A DNA stretch of 33,890 nucleotides, from the NCBI GenBank assembly GCA_030625645.1, contig DAOUQH010000007.1, positions 1-33,890 of the forward strand, read 5' to 3'. The position numbers were made by a program, and so were the translations under genes. The DNA is from Flavobacteriia bacterium (GTDB taxonomy: Bacteria; Bacteroidota; Bacteroidia; Flavobacteriales; Flavobacteriaceae). Every line of letters begins with the position of its first letter. The first letter of the stretch is position 1. The notes beneath the pieces were generated by a model. The model made no database searches and was not told where the DNA came from. It saw only the letters and a list, made by a program, of their open reading frames with translations. Of the stretch, positions 25,548 through 33,692 are shown in pieces.

Positions 25548-28500
25548 TTGAGCAAGCAAACTATTTTAAATATTTACAATAAATCGGAAAAAGTTAAACA
25601 GATTATACAACTTTTAGAGCTTGAAAATTCAAAAATTCAACTTTCTAGATTAATAGGGTCTTCTTTTTCATTTGTAACAACTTCTCTTTTTAAAAAATTA
25701 GAAAAACCTTTTCTAATCATTTGTGATGATAAAGAAGAAGCTGCATATTATTTGAATGATCTTGAACAACTTTTAGGTGATAAAAATATCCTTTTTTACC
25801 CTGGTTCTTACCGAAGACCCTATCAGATTGAAGAGACAGACAATGCCAATATTTTGCTTAGAGCTGAGGTTTTAAACCGAATCAATTCACAAAAAAAACC
25901 CGCAATAATTGTTAGTTATACCGATGCTTTATTTGAACAGGTAATAACAAAAAGCGAACTAAAAAGAAGCTCGCTAAATATAAAAGTAAACGAAAGTATT
26001 TCATTAGATTTTCTTAATGAAATACTGTTTGAATATAACTTTAATCGTGTTGATTTTGTAAGTGAACCTGGTGATTTTGCCGTTCGTGGCGGAATTATTG
26101 ATGTGTTTTCTTTCTCACATGATCAGCCTTATAGAATAGAGTTTTTTGGAGAGGAAGTTGATAGCATAAGAACTTTTGATGTTGAAACGCAACTTTCTAC
26201 CGAAAAGCTGAATAGAATCAACATTATGCCCAATGTTGAGAATAAAAAACTGCAAGAAAAACGAGAGAGTTTTATTAAATATATCTCTAAAAATACAGTG
26301 ATTTTTATCAAAAACCACGATATACTTAAAAATCGTTTAGATAAACTATTTGCAAAAGCAGAAATTGCTTTTAAAGATATAAAAGGAGAAATAAAGCAAA
26401 CCGAACCACAAGAATTATTTTGTGATGGAAACTTGATTAAAGAACAATTAAATGATTTTAATTTAATCTCTTTTGGAAATACAAAAGCTGAAGATTTTAA
26501 AAATATATTCGAATTTAACACAAAACCTCAACCTGCTTTCAATAAACAATTTGATTTACTAATTGAAAATCTGAATGAAAATACAGAGAACGAAATAACA
26601 AACTATTTATTTTGTGATAACGTCAAACAAGCGCAACGTTTTGAAGGGATTTTTAATGATGTAGAAGAAGAAATTAACTATAAAACAATTGTTCAACCTC
26701 TTTACCAGGGATTTTTAGATATTGAAAACAAAATCGCTTGTTATACAGATCATCAAATTTTTGATCGTTATCATAAATTTCATTTAAAATCTGGGTTTGC
26801 TAAAAAGCAATCTCTCAGTTTAAAAGAACTAACAAGTCTAGAAATTGGTGATTATGTTACACATATCGATCACGGAATTGGAAAATTTGGTGGCTTACAA
26901 AAAATTGATGTCGAAGGCAAAAAACAAGAAGCAATCAAACTAATTTATGGAGATAGAGATATATTATATATAAGTATTCACTCTTTACATAAAATTAGCA
27001 AGTACAGCGGAAAAGACGGTAAAACTCCTAAAGTATATAAACTTGGATCAGGTGCTTGGCAAAAAGTTAAACAAAAAACCAAAAAACGAGTTAAAGAAAT
27101 TGCTTATGATTTAATTAAATTATACGCCAAACGTAAAATGCAAAAAGGATTTCAGTTTAATCCTGACAGTTATCTACAACACGAATTAGAGGCTAGTTTT
27201 ATTTATGAAGATACACCAGATCAATTTTCATCTACTCAGGATGTTAAAAATGATATGGAAAATGAGCGACCAATGGATAGGTTGGTTTGTGGTGATGTTG
27301 GTTTTGGTAAAACAGAAGTTGCTATCCGTGCTGCTTTTAAAGCAATTGACAACGGAAAACAAGTTGCTATTTTGGTACCAACCACTATTTTGGCTTTTCA
27401 ACATTTTAAAACTTTTAGCGAAAGATTAAAAGATTTTCCTGTAACGGTAGATTACTTAAATCGCTTTAGAACAACTAAGCAACGCAACGCCGTTATTGAT
27501 GGATTAGCCGATGGAAGTTTAGATATTGTTATAGGAACGCACCAATTAGTAAATAAAAAAGTACAGTTTAAAAACTTAGGATTACTCGTTATTGATGAGG
27601 AGCAAAAATTTGGTGTTGCAGTAAAAGATAAATTAAAAACTATAAAAGAGAATATCGATACACTTACGTTAACTGCTACACCTATTCCTCGAACTTTACA
27701 ATTTTCATTGATGGCTGCACGTGATCTTTCGGTAATAAAAACTCCTCCTCCAAATCGTCATCCTATTGAGACAAATGTCATCCGCTTTAGCGAAGAAATT
27801 ATTCGCGATGCCATTCAGTACGAAATTTCAAGAGGTGGACAGGTATTTTTTGTTCATAACCGAATTGAAAATATTAAAGAAGTTTCCGGATTATTACAAC
27901 GACTTTTACCCGATGCAAAGATTGGCATAGGCCATGGGCAAATGGAAGGAAAAAAATTAGAACAATTAATGCTTGCATTTATTAATAATGAATTTGATGT
28001 TTTGGTTTCAACCACAATTATTGAAAGTGGTTTGGATGTACCAAATGCAAATACAATTTTTATCAATAATGCCAATAATTTTGGATTAAGTGATTTACAT
28101 CAAATGCGTGGTAGAGTTGGTAGATCCAATAAAAAAGCATTCTGTTATTTTATTACACCGCCATATCACATGATGACAGATGAAGCTAGAAAACGCATCA
28201 ATGCTTTGGAAATACATTCTGATCTAGGAAGCGGATTTAACATTGCAATGAAAGATCTTGAAATTAGAGGTGCTGGTGATCTACTTGGTGGAGAACAGAG
28301 TGGTTTTATCAATGACATTGGTTTTGATACCTATCAAAAAATACTTAATGAAGCTATTGACGAACTCAAAGAAAATGAGTTTAAAGAATTGTACAAACAC
28401 GAAAAGAAAGAGAAAAAAGATTATGTAAAAGATGTACAAATAGATACTGATTTTGAGATTTTAATACCTGATGATTACATAAGTATTATTTCGGAAAGAT

Positions 28501-28883
28501 TACAACTTTACCGAGATTTAAGTGAGCTAAAAACCGAAGAAGAATTACTCGAATTTGAAAATAAAATGAAAGATCGTTTTGGTGATCTTCCAACACAGGT
28601 TGTTGATCTTTTTGATAGTGTTAGAATAAAATGGGAAGCAAAACGTCTTGGTCTTGAAAGAATTATTTTAAAACAAAAAAGAATGATTGGTTATTTTATT
28701 TCAGATCAGCAAAGTGAATTCTTCCAAACTCCCGCCTTCTCTTCAATGCTTAAATTTGTACAATTAAATAGTAAAATATGCGTAATGAAAGAAAAAGACA
28801 CCAAAAAAGGATTGCGCTTAATGGTAACATTTATTCACATTGATAGTGTCAAAAAAGCTTTAAAAACTTTAAAATCAATTTAA
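25548..28883 (+). CDS. mfd: Transcription-repair coupling factor Mfd
   Basis: 1111 residues from the proposed TTG start at 25548 (SKQTILNIYNKSEKVKQIIQ follows); an alternative TTG at 25515 lies upstream of a TAnnTTTG element and adds an atypical MILFTFVKKSL. Mfd removes RNA polymerase stalled at lesions and recruits UvrA. Domains, in residues from the upstream TTG: UvrB-like N-terminal region (FYPGSYRRPYQIEETDN, VSEPGDFAVRGGIIDVFSF), CarD-like RNA-polymerase-interacting domain at about 438-505 (LEIGDYVTHIDHGIGKFGGL), SF2 helicase with Walker A GDVGFGKTEVAIRAAFKA at about 592 and DEEQKFG at about 692, LTATPIPRTLQFSL, QMRGRVGRSNKKAFCYF, and the C-terminal TRCF domain (DDYISIISERLQLYRDLSEL). Complete, no frame disruption. 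Confidence 0.96.
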   Translation: MSKQTILNIYNKSEKVKQIIQLLELENSKIQLSRLIGSSFSFVTTSLFKKLEKPFLIICDDKEEAAYYLNDLEQLLGDKNILFYPGSYRRPYQIEETDNANILLRAEVLNRINSQKKPAIIVSYTDALFEQVITKSELKRSSLNIKVNESISLDFLNEILFEYNFNRVDFVSEPGDFAVRGGIIDVFSFSHDQPYRIEFFGEEVDSIRTFDVETQLSTEKLNRINIMPNVENKKLQEKRESFIKYISKNTVIFIKNHDILKNRLDKLFAKAEIAFKDIKGEIKQTEPQELFCDGNLIKEQLNDFNLISFGNTKAEDFKNIFEFNTKPQPAFNKQFDLLIENLNENTENEITNYLFCDNVKQAQRFEGIFNDVEEEINYKTIVQPLYQGFLDIENKIACYTDHQIFDRYHKFHLKSGFAKKQSLSLKELTSLEIGDYVTHIDHGIGKFGGLQKIDVEGKKQEAIKLIYGDRDILYISIHSLHKISKYSGKDGKTPKVYKLGSGAWQKVKQKTKKRVKEIAYDLIKLYAKRKMQKGFQFNPDSYLQHELEASFIYEDTPDQFSSTQDVKNDMENERPMDRLVCGDVGFGKTEVAIRAAFKAIDNGKQVAILVPTTILAFQHFKTFSERLKDFPVTVDYLNRFRTTKQRNAVIDGLADGSLDIVIGTHQLVNKKVQFKNLGLLVIDEEQKFGVAVKDKLKTIKENIDTLTLTATPIPRTLQFSLMAARDLSVIKTPPPNRHPIETNVIRFSEEIIRDAIQYEISRGGQVFFVHNRIENIKEVSGLLQRLLPDAKIGIGHGQMEGKKLEQLMLAFINNEFDVLVSTTIIESGLDVPNANTIFINNANNFGLSDLHQMRGRVGRSNKKAFCYFITPPYHMMTDEARKRINALEIHSDLGSGFNIAMKDLEIRGAGDLLGGEQSGFINDIGFDTYQKILNEAIDELKENEFKELYKHEKKEKKDYVKDVQIDTDFEILIPDDYISIISERLQLYRDLSELKTEEELLEFENKMKDRFGDLPTQVVDLFDSVRIKWEAKRLGLERIILKQKRMIGYFISDQQSEFFQTPAFSSMLKFVQLNSKICVMKEKDTKKGLRLMVTFIHIDSVKKALKTLKSI

Positions 28884-28906
28884 GATAGGCTTTTATAAGC
28901 TGTTAA

Positions 28907-28914
28907 TAAGTTTG
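28907..28914 (+). promoter_or_regulatory. Candidate -7 promoter element for phoH
   Basis: TAAGTTTG matches TAnnTTTG in the mfd-phoH spacer, 70 bases before the phoH ATG. No matching -33 element was identified, so the call rests on the motif and its position. Confidence 0.38.
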
Positions 28915-28984
28915 ATAAACATTTTAAACGGTTTAACATTTCAACTCATTTTTTTTACTAACTTTTTAAAAAATTTGATGTGCT

Positions 28985-30319
28985 ATGGCTAAAGCTACTA
29001 CAAAAAGAAAAATCTACGTACTCGATACTTCGGTATTATTATTTGATCACAATTCGCTTACAAACTTTGAAGAAAACGATGTTGCTCTACCAATTACTGT
29101 TTTAGAAGAATTGGATAATTTCAAAATTGGCAACGATACTAAAAATTATGAAGCAAGAGAAGTTATCCGATTTTTAGATAAGCTTTCGGGTAAAAACGGA
29201 CTCAACAAATGGATTAAGTTAGGAAAAGAGAAAGGTAAATTAAAAGTGGTAATCGATACTCCAAATTTAGATGTAGATGCCGAGGTGATTTATAATAAAC
29301 AAAAAAACGATCATAAAATTCTCAATACAGCGATTACTCTAAAAAATGAAGAAAAGAATGCGACTGTAATTTTGGTAACCAAAGATATTAATTTGCGAAT
29401 CAAAGCAAAAGCAATGGGTGTTCCTGCTGAAGATTATCTAACAGGAAAAGTGAAAAATATTCATTCTTTCACAAAAGCAATGCCTATAATTGATAATATT
29501 GATGCCGAAACCATTAAAATGATCTATCAAAAAAATGTTATTACTGAAGATGGATTGCTCGGTAAACAAAAAATTGCTAATGGTTATTATATTTTAAACA
29601 ATTGTAGCAATTCGGTTTTAACACGATATAATGGGGTAACAAATAATATTGAAAAGGTTGAGAAAAAATATGCATACGGAATTAAACCTCGAAATGCCGA
29701 ACAAACCTTTGGCTTAAATGCTTTGTTAAATGACGATATTAAATTAGTTGCTTTACAAGGTGTAGCAGGAACCGGAAAAACTTTATTAGCACTAGCATCT
29801 GCTTTAGAACAAAAAAATAAATACGATCAAATTATTTTAGCTCGTCCAATCATTCCGCTAAGTAACCGTGAAATTGGTTTTTTACCTGGTGATGCAAATG
29901 ATAAAATATCACCATACATGCAACCACTTTGGGATAATCTTACTTTTATCAAAAATCAATTCAAAGCCAATAAAAAGAAAAGTAAAGCTATTGAAGATCT
30001 CGAAGAAAGCGGCGCTCTAACCATTACAGCCTTAGCATTTATTAGAGGTAGAAGTTTGACCAATGCAATTTTTATTATTGACGAAGCTCAAAATTTAACA
30101 CCACACGAAATTAAGACAATAATCACTCGTGCAGGCGAAGGAACTAAAGTAATTTTTACTGGTGATATCAATCAAATTGACACTCCGTATATGGATGAAC
30201 AAAGCAATGGTTTAACTTATTTAATTGACAGATTAAAAGGAAATCCTCTTTTTGCACATATAAAATTAGAAAAAGGTGAAAGATCTGAATTAGCTAATTT
30301 AGCAAATGAAATGCTTTAG
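28985..30319 (+). CDS. PIN-PhoH fusion protein (PhoH2-like ATPase/RNA helicase-nuclease)
   Basis: 444 residues. N-terminal PIN nuclease-like domain at about 8-155 (KIYVLDTSVLLFDHN with the first acidic residue, PITVLEELDNFK, NDHKILNTAI, LVTKDINLRIKAKAMG), then a PhoH ATPase domain at about 235-440: ALQGVAGTGKTLLALASALE (Walker A about 258), ARPIIPLSNREIGFLPGD, IFIIDEAQNLTPHEIKTIIT (Walker B about 361), and FTGDINQIDTPY. PIN plus PhoH is the PhoH2 architecture, reported as a sequence-directed RNA unwinding and cleaving enzyme in actinobacteria; that activity is extrapolated here. No antitoxin-like gene precedes it; mfd is upstream. Confidence 0.93.
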   Translation: MAKATTKRKIYVLDTSVLLFDHNSLTNFEENDVALPITVLEELDNFKIGNDTKNYEAREVIRFLDKLSGKNGLNKWIKLGKEKGKLKVVIDTPNLDVDAEVIYNKQKNDHKILNTAITLKNEEKNATVILVTKDINLRIKAKAMGVPAEDYLTGKVKNIHSFTKAMPIIDNIDAETIKMIYQKNVITEDGLLGKQKIANGYYILNNCSNSVLTRYNGVTNNIEKVEKKYAYGIKPRNAEQTFGLNALLNDDIKLVALQGVAGTGKTLLALASALEQKNKYDQIILARPIIPLSNREIGFLPGDANDKISPYMQPLWDNLTFIKNQFKANKKKSKAIEDLEESGALTITALAFIRGRSLTNAIFIIDEAQNLTPHEIKTIITRAGEGTKVIFTGDINQIDTPYMDEQSNGLTYLIDRLKGNPLFAHIKLEKGERSELANLANEML

Positions 30320-30333
30320 AAATAAGAGGTTTT

Positions 30334-30420
30334 ATGTTAAATATTTTTGGCGAACCAGAAGCTAAAATCAAAAATGCATATCAGCGTTATTATAATTATT
30401 TTTTCAAATCTGTTACATAA
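30334..30420 (+). CDS. Possible 28-residue small protein downstream of phoH
   Basis: ATG to TAA encodes MLNIFGEPEAKIKNAYQRYY then NYFFKSVT. It starts 14 bases after the phoH stop, with AAGAGG five bases upstream of the ATG, a better Shine-Dalgarno match than most genes here. The peptide is amphipathic with an aromatic, basic C-terminal end. I recognise no family. Its last codons overlap a candidate promoter for the next gene. It may be real or chance. Confidence 0.28.
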   Translation: MLNIFGEPEAKIKNAYQRYYNYFFKSVT

Positions 30421-30439
30421 CAAACACTTGTTCGTCGTA
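30411..30439 (+). promoter_or_regulatory. Possible ECF-sigma-type promoter before the DUF4252 gene
   Basis: TGTTACA (30411-30417), 15 bases, then CGTCGTA (30433-30439), resembling the AAC/ACA plus CGTC arrangement of ECF sigma-factor promoters. The CGTC lies 19 bases before the ATG of the DUF4252 lipoprotein gene. DUF4252 genes are often linked to ECF sigma genes in Bacteroidota, but none is in this window. Speculative. Confidence 0.28.
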
Positions 30440-30455
30440 AAGAAAAACAAACAAA

Positions 30456-30899
30456 ATGAAAAAAATATTATTAATCCTTTCACTTGCAATTTTAACTTCA
30501 TGTGCAACCAGTACTTCGTTCAATGATTTTTATCAAAAAAATCAAGAAGATTCCGATTTTTCTATAGGTTTAAACAGCTCTTTAGTGAGTAGTTTTTTAT
30601 CAGATGAAGATTATGCTGAGATAAAACCTGTATTAAAAAAAGCAAAACATGTAAGAATTCTGGTCTTTTCAGAAAATCATAAAGAAAAATCACAAAAATT
30701 CTACAAATTCATCAAACATTCAAAATTTGAGAAACTAATACAAATTAAAGAAGATAATGATGCTATCAATATTTTTGCTTTAGAAGAAAAAGAAAAAATT
30801 AAAGAAGTTGTTTTAGAAATATATGATGGTGAAGATTTGGTATTATTGGGATTGAAAACAAATATAACTTATGAAGATCTTGAAAAATTAAGCATATAA
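30456..30899 (+). CDS. DUF4252 family lipoprotein
   Basis: 147 residues with a lipoprotein signal (MKKILLILSLAILTSC, Cys at 16). The mature part matches the DUF4252 style: FNDFYQKNQEDSDFSIGLNS, then a helical SFLSDEDYAEIKPVLKKAKH, then a beta-rich half with VRILVFSENHKEKSQKFYKF and a C-terminal IYDGEDLVLLGLKTNITYED. Function unknown in the family; predicted envelope lipoprotein. The gene is monocistronic here and converges on the TlpA-like thioredoxin gene with 32 bases between stops. Confidence 0.85.
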   Translation: MKKILLILSLAILTSCATSTSFNDFYQKNQEDSDFSIGLNSSLVSSFLSDEDYAEIKPVLKKAKHVRILVFSENHKEKSQKFYKFIKHSKFEKLIQIKEDNDAINIFALEEKEKIKEVVLEIYDGEDLVLLGLKTNITYEDLEKLSI

Positions 30900-30931
30900 A
30901 ACCAAGGTTAATATATTTCCATTTAGAAGTG

Positions 30932-32278
30932 TTATTTTGGTTCGAACATTGCTTTAAGCTCTTTAACACCATAAGGTTTTGCAAGGATAATTTTATCAGA
31001 ATCAAGAATAAAAAAACTTGGAATAGAGTTAACTCCGTAGTCTCTAACTTTTTTGTCATTCCATTTATCTAAAACCAAAATATTTGTAAAACCTTTAAAA
31101 TTTGATATCATTTTTTCCCAACCTTCTTTTTCTTCTTCTAAACCTATTGTTATTACTTTAACATTATTGATTTCCTTAATAAAATTATAAAATTCTGGCA
31201 TTTCAATTTGGCAATGCGAACAATCTGAACCAAAAAATACAACAATATAATAGTCGTGCCCTAAAGTGCCATACAAACTTCTAGAAATATCGTTTTCCTC
31301 CCAATTAAAGTCTGGAGCTTTATTGCCAACAGCAGTCTTCATTGCAGATTCAATTTTAAATATTAAAGCTGTATCTCGTAATCCACTAGGTAGATTATTA
31401 TAATATTCACGCATTACAAAATCAACCATTTCGGCATTTTCTTCACTTGTATAACTTTGTAAAAGTGATTCTTCAAAACTTTTACGTAAGTCAAAATCTC
31501 TTGCAATTTTTTGTTCGGCATTTTCAATAGCCTTTTTATGTAGGATATTTCTTGTTTCTAAATCTTCCGATTGATTCAAATAAAAAACATAATCAGTTAA
31601 TTTATCATTAATAAAAGTAGAATTTTTTAATGCTACATCACTAAAATCAACATTATCAAAAAAGTGCGATTTTACATTTGTTAAATATTCTTGAGGGTTA
31701 TTAAAAGGTAATTCAGCATTATATTGTGCACTTGCAGTTATAAAATGATTTGCTAATTTAGCTTGAGATTTCTTCTCAAAATTATTTTGTGTTGTTTGTA
31801 AATCATAAAGTGCTTTTTTATATTCTTTGGTAATTTGTTTATCCGATTTTAACTCTTCCAATTTAAAAAAAGCAACTTGCAAAGAATCGAGTTTATTCTG
31901 TTTTTTACTTATCTCTTGATAGTATTTCTGATAGATTTTATTTTCATCAGAAGATAAAAAACGAATAGAATCTGTAGGATTGTTAGCGTTAAAAGTAAAA
32001 TTAACTTCTTCTTTATTGTAAAGAAATTCTACATATAAACCATTTTCAATTTGATAATATGCTCTATAAATTCCTATGGGCTGATCTTCAGATAATCGAA
32101 ATATAAAATTTCCATTTTCAACAGTAACATTATCAACAAAAGTTTGTTTGCCATTTTCTAATTTATAAAGTAAAATCCATTTAAAATTTTCTTTTGGAGC
32201 TATCGTGCCATTTATAGAATACTGTGCACTAACAATTGTGGAAAAGAATATAAATAGAATAAAAAATTTCTTTGACAT
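30932..32278 (-). CDS. TlpA-like periplasmic thioredoxin-domain protein
   Basis: 448 residues, exported (signal MSKKFFILFIFFSTIVSAQ). The N-terminal part (about 20-120) is a DUF4369-like beta domain (YSINGTIAPKENFKWILLYK), the middle is a long helical segment, and the C-terminal 130 residues are a thioredoxin domain: KAPDFNWEENDISRSLYGTL, VVFFGSDCSHCQIEMPEFYN with redox pair CSHC at about 351-354, and the cis-Pro region VNSIPSFFILDSDKIILAKP. This is the common Bacteroidota DUF4369-thioredoxin arrangement, likely a periplasmic disulfide reductase; the partner is unknown. It lies downstream of the csp gene on the same strand, separated by a terminator and a dispersed repeat. Confidence 0.9.
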   Translation of the reverse strand: MSKKFFILFIFFSTIVSAQYSINGTIAPKENFKWILLYKLENGKQTFVDNVTVENGNFIFRLSEDQPIGIYRAYYQIENGLYVEFLYNKEEVNFTFNANNPTDSIRFLSSDENKIYQKYYQEISKKQNKLDSLQVAFFKLEELKSDKQITKEYKKALYDLQTTQNNFEKKSQAKLANHFITASAQYNAELPFNNPQEYLTNVKSHFFDNVDFSDVALKNSTFINDKLTDYVFYLNQSEDLETRNILHKKAIENAEQKIARDFDLRKSFEESLLQSYTSEENAEMVDFVMREYYNNLPSGLRDTALIFKIESAMKTAVGNKAPDFNWEENDISRSLYGTLGHDYYIVVFFGSDCSHCQIEMPEFYNFIKEINNVKVITIGLEEEKEGWEKMISNFKGFTNILVLDKWNDKKVRDYGVNSIPSFFILDSDKIILAKPYGVKELKAMFEPK

Positions 32279-32300
32279 ATAAGTGTGTTTTTAGCAGTAA

Positions 32301-32416
32301 GGTATTTGAAAAATAGCTAGGTTTTAAGCACTAACTTTTCTTTTATCATTGACAATAAATTTATAAAATATGTTTTGTTAAAGCAGTAAACGCTATTTTT
32401 TATATACGTTATTATA
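32301..32416 (+). repeat. About 116-bp dispersed intergenic repeat, copy 2
   Basis: Aligns along its length and in the same orientation with 14835-14950. The conserved end GCTATTTTTTATATACGTTA (32392-32411) differs from copy 1 by one base within this stretch. It lies between the csp terminator and the start of the thioredoxin gene, 22 bases from that start, so it would sit in or upstream of the thioredoxin leader. Confidence 0.6.
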
Positions 32417-32445
32417 CACAGATTGTCATAATTAATATCATAAAA

Positions 32446-32473
32446 AAAAGCCTATCAATTATGATAGGCTTTT
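32446..32473 (-). terminator. Rho-independent terminator of the cold-shock gene
   Basis: A 12-bp stem AAAAGCCTATCA / TGATAGGCTTTT with a 4-base ATTA loop, 29 bases past the csp stop. On the minus strand it is followed by a run of T (rc of AAAAAAAA at 32442-32449 overlapping the stem base). Confidence 0.88.
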
Positions 32474-32502
32474 ACAACAAAAATACGTTAAAAAGTAATC
32501 TA

Positions 32503-32694
32503 TTAAACTACTTTAACATTTATTGCGTTCAATCCTTTTGGACCTTCTTCTACATCGTAGCTTACTTTGTCCCCTTCATTGATTTCATCAATTAGACCAT
32601 TCACATGTACAAATACATCTTTGCCATCTTCTTCTGGAGTGATGAATCCAAATCCTTTAGAATTATTGAAAAATTTTACAGTTCCGTTACTCAT
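32503..32694 (-). CDS. Cold-shock protein, CspA family
   Basis: 63 residues, a single cold-shock (OB-fold) domain. It binds single-stranded RNA/DNA and acts as an RNA chaperone. RNP1 is KGFGFITPEEDGKD and RNP2 is DVFVHVNGL; the opening MSNGTVKFFNNSKGFGFITP and the ending EEGPKGLNAINVKV are typical. Slightly shorter than the usual 65-70 residues. It has its own promoter-like element (32718-32725) and intrinsic terminator, so it is transcribed alone. Confidence 0.96.
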   Translation of the reverse strand: MSNGTVKFFNNSKGFGFITPEEDGKDVFVHVNGLIDEINEGDKVSYDVEEGPKGLNAINVKVV

Positions 32695-32717
32695 GATTAT
32701 AAATTTTAAATATAATG

Positions 32718-32725
32718 CAAATGTA
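32718..32725 (-). promoter_or_regulatory. Candidate -7 promoter element for the cold-shock gene
   Basis: Minus strand reads TACATTTG, an exact TAnnTTTG match, 23 bases upstream of the csp ATG. No clear -33 TTG at normal spacing. Confidence 0.42.
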
Positions 32726-32857
32726 GTGTTTTATTATGATTGTACATAACTAAAGATAAATGAGAAAATTTATCTTTATAAAACTGAAAATCAAGATATT
32801 AATGATAAGAAAGAATAAAATTCAATTTAATAGAAAACATTGGTTGGATTACAAAAC

Positions 32858-33472
32858 TTAAAACAACCCGTGTATTTGTGCATCAATTTTATCAATTACG
32901 TGCCCTAAATCCTCTTGATTATCAACAATATTCAAATTATCAACATCAATAATAAGTAAATTTCCTTTGGTATATTTACTTATCCAAGCCTCATAACGCT
33001 CGTTTAATCTGCTTAAATAATCAATACTTATCGTATTTTCGTAATCTCTGCCACGACTATGAATTTGCCCAACCAAAGTAGGAATACTTGCACGAAGATA
33101 TATTAAAAGGTCAGGTGGAGAAACCAAACGTTCCATCAATTCAAAAAGAGACTCGTAATTATTAAAATCTCTATTCGTCATCAAACCCATTGCATGTAAA
33201 TTTGGTGCAAAAATTCGTGCATCCTCATATATTGTACGATCTTGAATTATATTTTTACCACTTTCACGGATTTCTAATATTTGACGAAAACGACTATTTA
33301 AGAAATAAATTTGCAAGTTAAAAGACCATCTTTCCATCGATCCATAAAAATCATCTAAATATGGATTCTCTTCAACCGACTCAAAATGAGGTTCCCATTT
33401 ATAATGTTTTGCCAAAAGTTTTGTTAAAGTGGTTTTCCCGGCTCCAATATTTCCAGCAATAGCTACATGCAT
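32858..33472 (-). CDS. Deoxynucleoside kinase (dAK/dGK-like)
   Basis: 204 residues, cytoplasmic. It phosphorylates deoxynucleosides to the 5'-monophosphate in the salvage pathway. P-loop GNIGAGKTTLTKLLA at residues 7-21, FESVEENPYLDDFYG, the substrate-site region WSFNLQIYFLNSRFRQ, IQDRTIYEDARIFA (the DR[ST] motif), LIYLRASIPTLVGQIHSRGR with the lid Arg residues, and DYLSRLNERYEAW. Length and motifs fit the bacterial deoxyadenosine/deoxyguanosine kinase group; base specificity cannot be read safely. A -7-like element lies at 33531-33538. Confidence 0.92.
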   Translation of the reverse strand: MHVAIAGNIGAGKTTLTKLLAKHYKWEPHFESVEENPYLDDFYGSMERWSFNLQIYFLNSRFRQILEIRESGKNIIQDRTIYEDARIFAPNLHAMGLMTNRDFNNYESLFELMERLVSPPDLLIYLRASIPTLVGQIHSRGRDYENTISIDYLSRLNERYEAWISKYTKGNLLIIDVDNLNIVDNQEDLGHVIDKIDAQIHGLF

Positions 33473-33530
33473 AATTGTTATTTAAGTTAAGTTTGACGGG
33501 TTAAAGTTAATTAAAATTTTTATGAATTTG

Positions 33531-33538
33531 CAAAAGTA
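33531..33538 (-). promoter_or_regulatory. Candidate -7 promoter element for the deoxynucleoside kinase gene
   Basis: Minus strand reads TACTTTTG (TAnnTTTG), 58 bases upstream of the kinase ATG. It is identical to the element proposed for mfd. No convincing -33 TTG. Confidence 0.4.
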
Positions 33539-33692
33539 TTCATATTGAGATATGTTAATTTCATCTAGAACAGTTTCTAGATATATTTTTTTAGGCTATT
33601 TTTAAACTTTTGTGCTTTTTTATAGTCTAAGGTTAAGCATAAAGAGAATTTTTTTGTCAGACTTATTAATTAATAAAAACCAATAACATAAA

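Noticed and set aside
28881-28905. Short hairpin GCTTTTATAAGC after mfd as a terminator
   Set aside because: Only about four base pairs, no T-run after it; too weak to call.
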